A stretch of DNA of 64,000 nucleotides from Floridanema aerugineum. Lineage in GTDB: Bacteria; Cyanobacteriota; Cyanobacteriia; Cyanobacteriales; Aerosakkonemataceae. Positions 53,874-60,634 of the stretch are shown piece after piece. The number at the start of each line of letters is the position of its first letter. Within the stretch, counting starts at the first letter, position 1. The stretch is taken from assembly GCF_041929345.1 (NCBI RefSeq), contig NZ_JBHFNQ010000064.1:1-64000 (forward strand). The letters are read 5' to 3'. The notes under the pieces were generated by a model. The model saw nothing but the letters and a program-made list of their open reading frames with translations, was not told the DNA's origin and ran no database searches. The translations under genes and the position numbers were made by a program.

Positions 53874-54886
53874 GTTCATTAACTCCTTTAGAAGCTCTTA
53901 ATAGGGTTGTAGAAGATACGGTAGTTGATCTACGGTTAGTTGGAGCTAGAACACTCGCCAACCTTTACGAAAATGGCTCTATCAAGACAGCTACCAAGAC
54001 TACTTTAGACTGGGATGCTTTAGCGGGTGGTGGTGGTGTAGCTTGGGAAAGTACAGACCAAGACGGCGCTAATACTGCAACAGATGTCACTGTACCAGCC
54101 AAGCTTTTTATCGGTTCCCATCGCATCAAGCATCAGTTTAGTGTTTCCCGCGTAGCACTAAGAGAAGCTGCTACCTTAGCCCCCGACGATCTTAAGGACT
54201 TGTTTGGCGCTCATATCCGATCTGGCTTAACTCATATCCTACGTGAGATCAACCGCGTTATCTGGGTAGGCGATGGTACGCCTGCAACTGGTAATGTAGT
54301 AGGTCTTAATAAGGTGATGGATGCTACTTTTGCTTATGCTGGTGTCGATCCGGCTGCTTATCCAGAATGGCAAGCTGTAGCACTAACTAACGCCACTCCT
54401 AGAGCCTTAACCCGCGATCTGTTACTGGACTATGAAGAAGCGATCGTCAACCGAGAAACCTACTACAACTCAGTAGTTACTTCTCCTAGTGCAGCTAAAA
54501 ACTATACTAAGCTCTTTGACACGATCGCTGGTGGTTCATCTGTTACCAAGATGGTAGATGATAAGAAACAGCCTGCTGTAGACTTGGGACACGGCGCTCG
54601 TTACTACAATGGTCTACCGATCGTAGAAGACCCGATGTGTCCGGCTGGTCAGTTCGCCACGCTTAACTTAGATGAGATCTTCCTCTATAGCTTTGATGTC
54701 AGCACTAAGGTAGATGACCCCGATGATGATAGCCGGATCATCTCGTCTAAAACAATGGGCTTAAATGTCCATCTGTCCAAGTTGCCATCAAATAATAGTG
54801 CTGTACACCGTTTCGAGTTATTCGTTATCCCACAGTTGCAGGTCAAGAACAGAAAAGCAGTACAAGCCATCCGCAACTTAAGCTAG
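53870..54886 (+). CDS. Phage major capsid protein (HK97 fold)
   Basis: 338 residues. The pattern matches HK97-fold capsid proteins without a large scaffold: an N-terminal helix (LEALNRVVEDTVVDLRLVGARTLANLYENG), a beta-rich E-loop region with FIGSHRIKHQFSVSRVALREA, an A-domain with DLLLDYEEAIVNRETYYNSVVTSP, and the typical C-terminal GLPIVEDPMCPAGQFATLNLDEIFLYSFD. It would assemble the phage head. No protease or portal is next to it. It has its own promoter-operator and terminator, unusual for a head gene, which normally sits in a long late operon. Confidence 0.8.
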   Translation: MSSLTPLEALNRVVEDTVVDLRLVGARTLANLYENGSIKTATKTTLDWDALAGGGGVAWESTDQDGANTATDVTVPAKLFIGSHRIKHQFSVSRVALREAATLAPDDLKDLFGAHIRSGLTHILREINRVIWVGDGTPATGNVVGLNKVMDATFAYAGVDPAAYPEWQAVALTNATPRALTRDLLLDYEEAIVNRETYYNSVVTSPSAAKNYTKLFDTIAGGSSVTKMVDDKKQPAVDLGHGARYYNGLPIVEDPMCPAGQFATLNLDEIFLYSFDVSTKVDDPDDDSRIISSKTMGLNVHLSKLPSNNSAVHRFELFVIPQLQVKNRKAVQAIRNLS

Positions 54887-54908
54887 TATTTGGCGGTTGA
54901 ACAAAGAA

Positions 54909-54941
54909 AGCTCTGGGTAAAACCAGGGCTTTTTTATTTTT
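54909..54941 (+). terminator. Terminator of the capsid gene
   Basis: The stem AGCTCTGG/CCAGGGCT is followed by T5-A-T5. Confidence 0.85.
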
Positions 54942-54945
54942 GTAG

Positions 54946-54973
54946 TTTACATGGCAGGTTAACCTGTTAAAAT
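54946..54973 (+). promoter_or_regulatory. Island promoter-operator (copy 3, MazG-like)
   Basis: TTTACA, 5 nt, then the perfect palindrome CAGGTTAACCTG (54955-54966), with TAAAAT 16 nt after the -35. Confidence 0.7.
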
Positions 54974-55009
54974 GGTATTACAGCCAAAGAGAGACATCAA
55001 GAAACTAAA

Positions 55010-55351
55010 ATGAACTTTCAACAGTACCAGGAAGAGTTAACAAACCTTCAGAAGTTTTACCCCGTACAAGACACAGGTAGAGAGTTTTTTGTCCGTTGTC
55101 TAGAACTGTCTGAGGAAACAGGGGAAGTTGTAAGCATCCTGAAAAGGCTATTTAGAGGAGACTACACAGAAAACCAGATGCCTGAAGTATACCAACAGCT
55201 ATCAAAAGAGTTAGGGGACGTTTTAGCAGCCGTTACCCTGTTAGCGAACCATTTTGATCTAAACTTGGCTGATATTGCGGCGCAAAACTTAGAGAAAATA
55301 AATAACCGCGTAACTCAAGGGACTTTAGTAGGTACAGGATCAGACCGATAA
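55010..55351 (+). CDS. MazG-like nucleotide pyrophosphohydrolase
   Basis: 113 residues with the MazG helical core: ELSEETGEVVSILKR supplies the EExxE metal site and KELGDVLAAVTLLANHFDLNLADI the second acidic pair (E and D). The ending LEKINNR is typical. It hydrolyses (d)NTPs to monophosphates; phage copies are thought to adjust nucleotide or (p)ppGpp pools during infection. Single-gene unit with its own operator promoter. It converges with the minus-strand tail genes, leaving only 1 bp between stops. Confidence 0.85.
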   Translation: MNFQQYQEELTNLQKFYPVQDTGREFFVRCLELSEETGEVVSILKRLFRGDYTENQMPEVYQQLSKELGDVLAAVTLLANHFDLNLADIAAQNLEKINNRVTQGTLVGTGSDR

Positions 55352-55352
55352 G

Positions 55353-55745
55353 TTATTTAGTCCCCTGCTTTCTGACTAAAGCTTTATAGTCCAGCGTTCC
55401 AGACTTGTCCAGATAGATCAGAGTATGCCTAACACCTACCCAACGATCGCTACTGTCAAGGGTAGGGTTTACCATGTATGCCCCGCGTTGCAGCAAGTTC
55501 TCATCGTGTAGTCTGGGGATATTTGTTATTTGTAGGTCGTCTGGGGATGTTTCGACTTGAGCCGATAAGTAGCGGCGGGTGTCATCTAGATCGATGCTGA
55601 GAACTGGTAAACGTCCAAGGTCTACCTGTGTATTACCAAGCTGAACTACAACATGATGGAAGTTAGGCACTCCCAAGCGATCGGGTATACTCATCAACCG
55701 CGCTTTAACCTTTGCCATCCTACCTACAACCGTGTTATTGTCCAC
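55353..55745 (-). CDS. Hypothetical phage protein, last of a three-gene head/tail operon
   Basis: 130 residues from GTG 55745, with GGGAGG 7 nt upstream inside the previous gene. It is soluble and beta-rich (HVVVQLGNTQVDLGRLPVLSIDLDD, YMVNPTLDSSDRWVGVRHTLIYLD). Position after a gp10-like gene suggests a tail-completion or head-tail joining protein. I see no diagnostic motif, so this is inference from context. Confidence 0.6.
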   Translation of the reverse strand: MDNNTVVGRMAKVKARLMSIPDRLGVPNFHHVVVQLGNTQVDLGRLPVLSIDLDDTRRYLSAQVETSPDDLQITNIPRLHDENLLQRGAYMVNPTLDSSDRWVGVRHTLIYLDKSGTLDYKALVRKQGTK

Positions 55746-55748
55746 TGC

Positions 55749-56084
55749 TTAACCTCCCAACTCTGCTTTTAGTTCATCTGCGATCGCCTTTTGGTATCTA
55801 TCGACCATTTCAGGGACGGACTTAGTTAACATCTCCCTACCCTTAAACCGCTTAGTTCCGTATTCTACGAAGGGAGCATATTTAGTAAGGTTGGTTACGC
55901 TCAAAGCATTACCAGACAACTGAGACAACCATTGACTAGCCAGATGCCCCGATCGCTTCGGTGTCTTGGACTGTACCAGGGAAACTAAAGGGCGTTGTAC
56001 TTTTTGACCTGCACGGGCGATCGCTTGATCGACGTTGGCAGTAAATAGTTTTCCTGAAAAAGTTACTGTTATTTGTACGTCCAT
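55749..56084 (-). CDS. HK97 gp10-like phage neck/tail component
   Basis: 111 residues from ATG 56084 (MDVQITVTFSGKLF); an in-frame TTG 12 bp upstream is less likely. It matches the HK97-gp10 pattern: SKTPKRSGHLASQWLSQL, LSVTNLTKYAPFVEYGTKRFKGREML and a helical C-terminus. Such proteins act at the head-tail interface or tail. The start is 5 nt after the upstream stop and the stop is 3 nt before the next start, so the three minus-strand genes form one operon. Confidence 0.75.
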   Translation of the reverse strand: MDVQITVTFSGKLFTANVDQAIARAGQKVQRPLVSLVQSKTPKRSGHLASQWLSQLSGNALSVTNLTKYAPFVEYGTKRFKGREMLTKSVPEMVDRYQKAIADELKAELGG

Positions 56085-56089
56085 ACTAT

Positions 56090-56461
56090 TTACCAATAAG
56101 ACTGGATAACTAAAGACTGACCATATACTGACCCGTTCCCACCATTGCCCCCGGTATTCCCCGCGCTCAGTTGGAACTTGTCAAAGGCGATCGGTAGACC
56201 CGTCAGTTGAGAAAGTTGAATAAGTAGCATAGTCCCCTGGTTTTTCAGTTGCGAGATGTGGGTAGCATAGTCCACTTTGAGATCTCCTACTTGTAAAGCC
56301 ATAGAGTCTAAGACTGCTGAGTTTAAAGCATTTTCTACAGCATTAATATTTTCCATAATGTTAAGTACCAAGGGCTGTCTAGAGGCTGAGACTGTTGGCT
56401 CTAAGTTATCGTCTAGATAACCAAGGTGATATGAAATAGTTTTTCCGGCGCTGTCCTGCAT
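56090..56461 (-). CDS. Hypothetical phage protein, first of a three-gene operon
   Basis: 123 residues from ATG 56461 (MQDSAGKTISYHLGYLDDN). A helical middle (NIMENINAVENALNSAVLDSMALQVGDL) leads to a Gly/Asn-rich C-terminus (SAGNTGGNGGNGSVYGQS). No family was recognised; position suggests a head or tail structural role. It is divergent from the gene at 56579, sharing about 117 bp that contain copy 4 of the operator. Confidence 0.6.
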   Translation of the reverse strand: MQDSAGKTISYHLGYLDDNLEPTVSASRQPLVLNIMENINAVENALNSAVLDSMALQVGDLKVDYATHISQLKNQGTMLLIQLSQLTGLPIAFDKFQLSAGNTGGNGGNGSVYGQSLVIQSYW

Positions 56462-56512
56462 AGTCTTTAAAAATAGTTCCTAACAATAAGCTGTTATACT
56501 TACTTTGACTAG

Positions 56513-56540
56513 TTGACAAGACAGGTTAACTAGCTAAAAT
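56513..56540 (+). promoter_or_regulatory. Island promoter-operator (copy 4)
   Basis: TTGACA, 5 nt, GGTTAACTAG, with TAAAAT 16 nt after the -35. It lies 38 bp before ATG 56579, with an AAGACATTAACC leader at 56552. Confidence 0.75.
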
Positions 56541-56578
56541 AAAAGTATACCAAGACATTAACCAAAAAGGTTTTAACC

Positions 56579-56785
56579 ATGACCACCGCTACAGCTAACC
56601 AACAAAGCAAAACTGCTATTAAACACCGCTACGTATTGGTAAACAATAAAATGGGCGCTTATCAAGTATTTGAAGAAGGACAGATCCGGTTTGACAGTTT
56701 CGACTTGGACAGAATGCACCAATACGGGTATTTTAAATGGGCAGATGACCATACTTACTGGTGTTTAGCCTGTGTTATTAACTAG
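56579..56785 (+). CDS. Small island hypothetical protein (68 aa)
   Basis: 68 residues, soluble and aromatic-rich (HRYVLVNNKMGAYQVFEEGQIRF, QYGYFKWADDHTYWCLACVIN). No family was recognised. Its own operator promoter and the AAGACATTAACC leader just upstream support it as a real gene. A TTAACTAGTTGACTAGC operator word follows the stop directly (56779-56795). Confidence 0.6.
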   Translation: MTTATANQQSKTAIKHRYVLVNNKMGAYQVFEEGQIRFDSFDLDRMHQYGYFKWADDHTYWCLACVIN

Positions 56786-56879
56786 TTGACTAGCTTTTAT
56801 AACATAACTTGTTTAGCTGTGGGGTAAAACTCATGGCTTTTTACCATTTAGGGATATACCGAAAAGAAATATTTTAAAG

Positions 56880-57449
56880 ATGAAGTTATCGGACTGGCGA
56901 AAAGGGTTTTTACGATGGCTGCAAAATAAAACTAGTGCTTCTGCTGTGGTTCCCAGTGCTGACGGCTGGTATTTAGAAGCGCCGGATATGCCCGGAATGA
57001 CTCAGGCGTTTTTACCTCCACTAACTGACGTAAACTATACGACAGATGACACGGGCGTTTTAGTTGGCTCTGGTACTCAGCAGTTTTACATGGTATTTCG
57101 TTATCCAAACGGACTTTACCAACAGTTAGCTATTGACCAGTTAGAAGGCATACACAGCACTTTATCTATCTGGATAGCTACAGAATGGGGTGATATTGCG
57201 GATCTTATTGACCTGAGACTGGTAAGAGTCGATCAGCCCGTATCGGTGAATGAGGCAACGGACTCGACAGAAGACTGGGTAATACAGCTTTCTTGGTTAT
57301 TCCAGTTGAGTTGGGTTGCTGAGGCTGAAGAGGTTATTATACCGATCGACTTTAAGAAGTTGCGAGTAGCTTTATTTAGATGGGATCTAGATGGGGACAG
57401 AGAACACAAACATTTAGACTACATCTTCTACAAAACTAAACCAGAATAA
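56880..57449 (+). CDS. Island hypothetical protein, possibly tail-associated
   Basis: 189 residues. It starts MKLSDWRKGFLRWLQNKTSAS, then a beta-rich stretch (YMVFRYPNGLYQQLAIDQLEGI; LRLVRVDQP; WVIQLSWLFQLSWVAE). The spacing of strands and its size would suit a tail-terminator-like protein, but no motif proves it. Ends about 75 bp before the next unit. The start has no clear ribosome-binding site, like its neighbours. Confidence 0.6.
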   Translation: MKLSDWRKGFLRWLQNKTSASAVVPSADGWYLEAPDMPGMTQAFLPPLTDVNYTTDDTGVLVGSGTQQFYMVFRYPNGLYQQLAIDQLEGIHSTLSIWIATEWGDIADLIDLRLVRVDQPVSVNEATDSTEDWVIQLSWLFQLSWVAEAEEVIIPIDFKKLRVALFRWDLDGDREHKHLDYIFYKTKPE

Positions 57450-57462
57450 CCTATTTAACTAG

Positions 57463-57492
57463 TTGACAAAGCTGGTTGACTAGTAATAGTAT
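57463..57492 (+). promoter_or_regulatory. Island promoter-operator (copy 5)
   Basis: TTGACA, 5 nt, GGTTGACTAGT, with TAGTAT 18 nt after the -35. It lies 33 bp before ATG 57526, with GAGACATTAACC at 57513-57524. Confidence 0.75.
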
Positions 57493-57525
57493 TAGGGTAT
57501 GGTTCAGAAACCGAGACATTAACCG

Positions 57526-58095
57526 ATGCTAACCGAGAAACAGCTAGACCTTATTGATAAAGCTTTAGGCGCTGGGATGTACAGAGACTTAGCCGAAGCA
57601 TCACAGAGATGCAGCCGGATACTACCAACCGAGATGATGTTTTCCGATCTCAAGTCCAAGAAAGTTCTCACAGATGACCTTACTGCCTTGAAAACTGCTT
57701 ATGATATGGTATCTGGCGCTAAGGATGCTTTAGAAGAAGTACCAGAGACAACCGTAGAAAAAGCCAACTACCTCAAGCGTTATGAGCCTGTATATTGCAT
57801 TCTCGAATACTGGCGATATTTACTGATAGATAACAACTTTTTGAGATGTATAGATGTAAATACGTTTCAACAGGCAATATTGAAAGCTGCGATCGCACAG
57901 GTGATCGGCTGGTGGACTGAGTTAGGGATGTCGATCGACTGGTCTTATGTCTACTGGGATGAGAATGACTCTCAATATAAACCTTGGGATGTCTGGGAAG
58001 AAGAAGTCAACCCCGATCGGCATCATTCAGAACGGCTTGAGTCTCAAGGCAAGTTTTATTACTTAAAACAGACTCGCCAGCGTCAGAAAGCTTAG
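57526..58095 (+). CDS. Island hypothetical protein, family A paralogue 2
   Basis: 189 residues, soluble, mostly helical. It shares with the next gene VEKANYLKRYEPVYCILEYWRYL in the middle and ELGMSIDWSYVYW plus ERLESQGKFYYLKQ near the C-terminus. The latter two also match the protein at 53030. No known family. The gene has its own operator promoter and is followed directly by paralogue 3, suggesting tandem duplication. Confidence 0.7.
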   Translation: MLTEKQLDLIDKALGAGMYRDLAEASQRCSRILPTEMMFSDLKSKKVLTDDLTALKTAYDMVSGAKDALEEVPETTVEKANYLKRYEPVYCILEYWRYLLIDNNFLRCIDVNTFQQAILKAAIAQVIGWWTELGMSIDWSYVYWDENDSQYKPWDVWEEEVNPDRHHSERLESQGKFYYLKQTRQRQKA

Positions 58096-58110
58096 TAAAC
58101 TTTCTGTCAG

Positions 58111-58130
58111 ACTAGTTAACTAGCCATAAT
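58111..58130 (+). promoter_or_regulatory. Partial island operator (copy 6)
   Basis: The palindrome CTAGTTAACTAG (58112-58123) is followed by CATAAT; a TTGACA box at the usual distance is not evident. It lies just before the 58156 gene. Confidence 0.5.
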
Positions 58131-58155
58131 AACCAGCAAAATGTTAAGGAAAACC

Positions 58156-58710
58156 ATGTTAAGCCGAAACACTACAGCAGCCATCAGTAAAGCATTACTC
58201 GACAGATACCCGGAAAGCATACAGGAAGCGGCGGCGGCGCTTAAGAAAGAGTTAAGACTATTACCAGACGGTTTAGGTTATGACACCTCAGATCGAGACA
58301 AGCTGATAAAAGTTTTTGAGGCGATCGAGGTTGCCTACGATCATTTTCTGGATATGGCAGAAAAGTCATTTCCTCAGAAAAACGTAGATAAGGCTAACTA
58401 TTTGGTGAATAGTTGGGAAACTGTACGTATTCTGGAGTTTTGGAACTATTTGATCGATAAAGGTTACGAAAAAGCCTCTTACACTGCCATCGGCAATATT
58501 GAGGAGGCGATCGCTTTCTACGATGAAATAGGCTTATCTATCAACTGGGTTGATCTGGTTTGGACTGATAAAGGTTACTACAGCCTAAGCGAGTATTCAG
58601 CAACTAACCTCGATATTTCAATACTGGAGAAACTAGAGACGATCGGGCAATATTACTACTTGTCGCAAGTTCAGCCCATGAAACAGCTAGTAAAGCCTGT
58701 TGTTGTGTAG
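58156..58710 (+). CDS. Island hypothetical protein, family A paralogue 3
   Basis: 184 residues from ATG 58156, which has AAGGA 6 nt upstream; ATG 58141 in the same frame adds five residues. It shares VDKANYLVNSWETVRILEFWNYL, DEIGLSINWVDLVW and LEKLETIGQYYYLSQ with paralogue 2, and the last two with paralogue 1. An N-terminal helix pair is specific to paralogues 2 and 3. No known family or catalytic motif. Confidence 0.7.
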   Translation: MLSRNTTAAISKALLDRYPESIQEAAAALKKELRLLPDGLGYDTSDRDKLIKVFEAIEVAYDHFLDMAEKSFPQKNVDKANYLVNSWETVRILEFWNYLIDKGYEKASYTAIGNIEEAIAFYDEIGLSINWVDLVWTDKGYYSLSEYSATNLDISILEKLETIGQYYYLSQVQPMKQLVKPVVV

Positions 58711-58753
58711 TTTTGTTAGAAAATACACTGGTTGACTAGCTACAAACACAGGT

Positions 58754-58773
58754 AGGTTAACTAGTGTTATTAT
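58754..58773 (+). promoter_or_regulatory. Island operator (copy 7)
   Basis: AGGTTAACTAGT is followed by TATTAT, with another GGTTGACTAGC word at 58730-58740. The -35 is weak. It lies 45 bp before ATG 58819, with AAGACATTAAGG at 58797. Confidence 0.55.
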
Positions 58774-58818
58774 CAAAGTATCGAAAGAAAACAACCAAGA
58801 CATTAAGGACTCAACCAA

Positions 58819-59244
58819 ATGCAGACCACTTACTTAGTTAATAAGGAAGCTTCTAAACAGCCTCACTTATCTATTATTTTTGAAAACAACGGTCATACAT
58901 CAGTAGCAGCCCCTAGTACAGGATGGTATTTAAGTCAGGAAATGAGAGAGGTTTTTCAGAATGGTTACACGCGATCGGGTGGTGACGTTCTAGCACTTTC
59001 CTTGCCTGTAGACTTCAAAGTAAGTAAGCTTTTCGATGGCGAGTTTGTTTCTTTATTTAACATCTCCCACTATCTAAGAATGTCAATGGCTGAAGCTCAT
59101 AACTTGTTGTTGTCTGCTGAGTTTTTTAACTGGTATGGTTCCCCGGTTTCTATTATTGACTATTGTGGCGTTGTACCTGTGGTGAATGTCTATAAAGTTC
59201 CTTATGCCTTAGCATTCTTACAGTATCAAGGTTTTGGGCTATAA
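58819..59244 (+). CDS. Island hypothetical protein (141 aa)
   Basis: 141 residues, soluble, mixed alpha/beta. Segments include STGWYLSQEMREVFQNGYTRSGG, HYLRMSMAEAHNLLLSAEFFNWYG and VNVYKVPYALAFLQYQGFGL. No family was recognised. Own operator, conserved AGACATTAA leader and terminator make it a complete single-gene unit. Confidence 0.6.
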   Translation: MQTTYLVNKEASKQPHLSIIFENNGHTSVAAPSTGWYLSQEMREVFQNGYTRSGGDVLALSLPVDFKVSKLFDGEFVSLFNISHYLRMSMAEAHNLLLSAEFFNWYGSPVSIIDYCGVVPVVNVYKVPYALAFLQYQGFGL

Positions 59245-59278
59245 CCTAGTTAACTTAGTAACAACCAAATATGAAAGT

Positions 59279-59310
59279 AAAACCCTGGTTTTATCAGGGT
59301 TTTATTATTA
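59279..59310 (+). terminator. Terminator after the 58819 gene
   Basis: The stem AAAACCCTG/CAGGGTTTT is followed by ATTATTATTA. It resembles the other island terminators in sequence and placement. Confidence 0.75.
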
Positions 59311-59414
59311 TTAGTGAAAAAGTTTAGCTAGGCATCACTTAACGGCTTAGTATGGGGAGGGCAATCATTTGGAGAATTTCCTACAGTACAATTTTGGTTT
59401 TGGGAATTTATGCC

Positions 59415-60470
59415 TCAAGAATCGACGTTTGTTGAGGGATACCATTGAACTGCAATTCCTTGCATAGGAAGAAGTGCAGTATTGATTATAAATATTTTTC
59501 TTCTAATACCTTCCACATCATATTCTTCAAGTCTACTAGGATGAATTGCATAGCCTGTAACTACTAAATCTTCGGGATAGTCAATTTCTATGTTCATATT
59601 TAACGTACAATGAGAACAATATATTGGAAATATATTATCCTTTTTCATAATAACTTGATCTATAATTTTAGATTTTATTCTACCTCTTGCTGGAAGTTCA
59701 ATTTCTTTTAAAAATGTAATTAGACGTGGTTTTTTCTCAATAAAATTGTTTAATTCGATTGTTTTGTTAAGACTAAATCCTTTTCCTTCTTGGCGTTCGT
59801 TGGATGCGTTATATACATCAGCAAGAATTGACATAATTTTACTATTGCCAGGGAACTTATTTTCACTCTGTTTTTCCAAAAAATGCTTAAATTCATATTT
59901 ATCAATATCCTGGTCAGATAAACTTCTCAGCGTTGAGATTGTTTCATAAGTTAATTGTAAGTATTCTTTATCATCTTCATACCATTTTAATGTTAACTTA
60001 TTTTGCATTTCTTCTCTTAGGTATTTTTTAGATATAATCTGGTTTTGTATTTGCTCATATATGGCTTGGCTACCTATCGTAGACTGGATTATCATCTCAA
60101 TAGTTTTGCTATTAATTTGTTCTATTACTTTTGTAAATTTAGTGTCAATATTTGTAAATAAATCATCCTGCTTATTTTGAATTGCTTTACTTAAATCATC
60201 ACGATCATTTTGAGATTGAAGTGAGTTGAATGTTTCTAATGTTAGAGTTAAAATTGCTGAACTAAGAAAGGTTGAACTAAAGCTTAAAAGTATGTCTCTT
60301 ATTAGAGATGGTATTGGTAAAACTATGGATAAAATCAAAAAGATAAACCCTAAAGCAAGAAAGCATCCAAAAGCTATAAAAACTTCTTTTGCAAGCCTTC
60401 TAAAGTATCTCCATCTTTTAAGTATCTCAATAAGTCTCTCACTAAGTCTCCTATTGGGTATATTACTCAT
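59415..60470 (-). CDS. Membrane-anchored hypothetical protein, likely cargo gene
   Basis: 351 residues. Two N-terminal membrane helices (about 29-52, IAFGCFLALGFIFLILSIVL; about 57-78) are followed by a coiled coil (about 83-125), a helical middle and a C-terminal beta-rich domain with a CSHC motif (PIYCSHCTLNMNIEIDYP). It is visibly more AT-rich than the flanking capsid and sheath genes and has no shared operator, suggesting a later insertion. No family was recognised; the architecture (membrane anchor plus cytoplasmic sensor-like domain) would suit an accessory or defence gene, but there is no effector motif. Confidence 0.65.
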   Translation of the reverse strand: MSNIPNRRLSERLIEILKRWRYFRRLAKEVFIAFGCFLALGFIFLILSIVLPIPSLIRDILLSFSSTFLSSAILTLTLETFNSLQSQNDRDDLSKAIQNKQDDLFTNIDTKFTKVIEQINSKTIEMIIQSTIGSQAIYEQIQNQIISKKYLREEMQNKLTLKWYEDDKEYLQLTYETISTLRSLSDQDIDKYEFKHFLEKQSENKFPGNSKIMSILADVYNASNERQEGKGFSLNKTIELNNFIEKKPRLITFLKEIELPARGRIKSKIIDQVIMKKDNIFPIYCSHCTLNMNIEIDYPEDLVVTGYAIHPSRLEEYDVEGIRRKIFIINTALLPMQGIAVQWYPSTNVDS

Positions 60471-60587
60471 TGCTATATATCTCCGTAAACAATTAAGCTC
60501 TTCGTTTATAGTATTCCTGTCCTACTGCACTTCTTCAGGATAATTACCAAACGAGTTTAGCTATGTTTAGGAAAGCTACAACTCAGA

Positions 60588-60614
60588 ACTAGCACTTAAC
60601 AACTTAGTGCTAGT
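60588..60614. promoter_or_regulatory. Inverted repeat ACTAGCACT / AGTGCTAGT before the sheath gene
   Basis: A 9-bp perfect stem with a 9-nt loop, ending 20 bp before ATG 60635. It shares ACTAGCACT with the site at 53564. It is probably an operator or 5'-UTR hairpin controlling the sheath gene. Confidence 0.5.
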
Positions 60615-60634
60615 GAAACATAGATAAATAAAAT

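Noticed and set aside
60226..60543. Plus-strand frame of 105 codons opposite the membrane protein gene
   Set aside because: It is the antisense of the hydrophobic helices and coiled coil of the 59415-60470 gene, which has the better protein-like composition.
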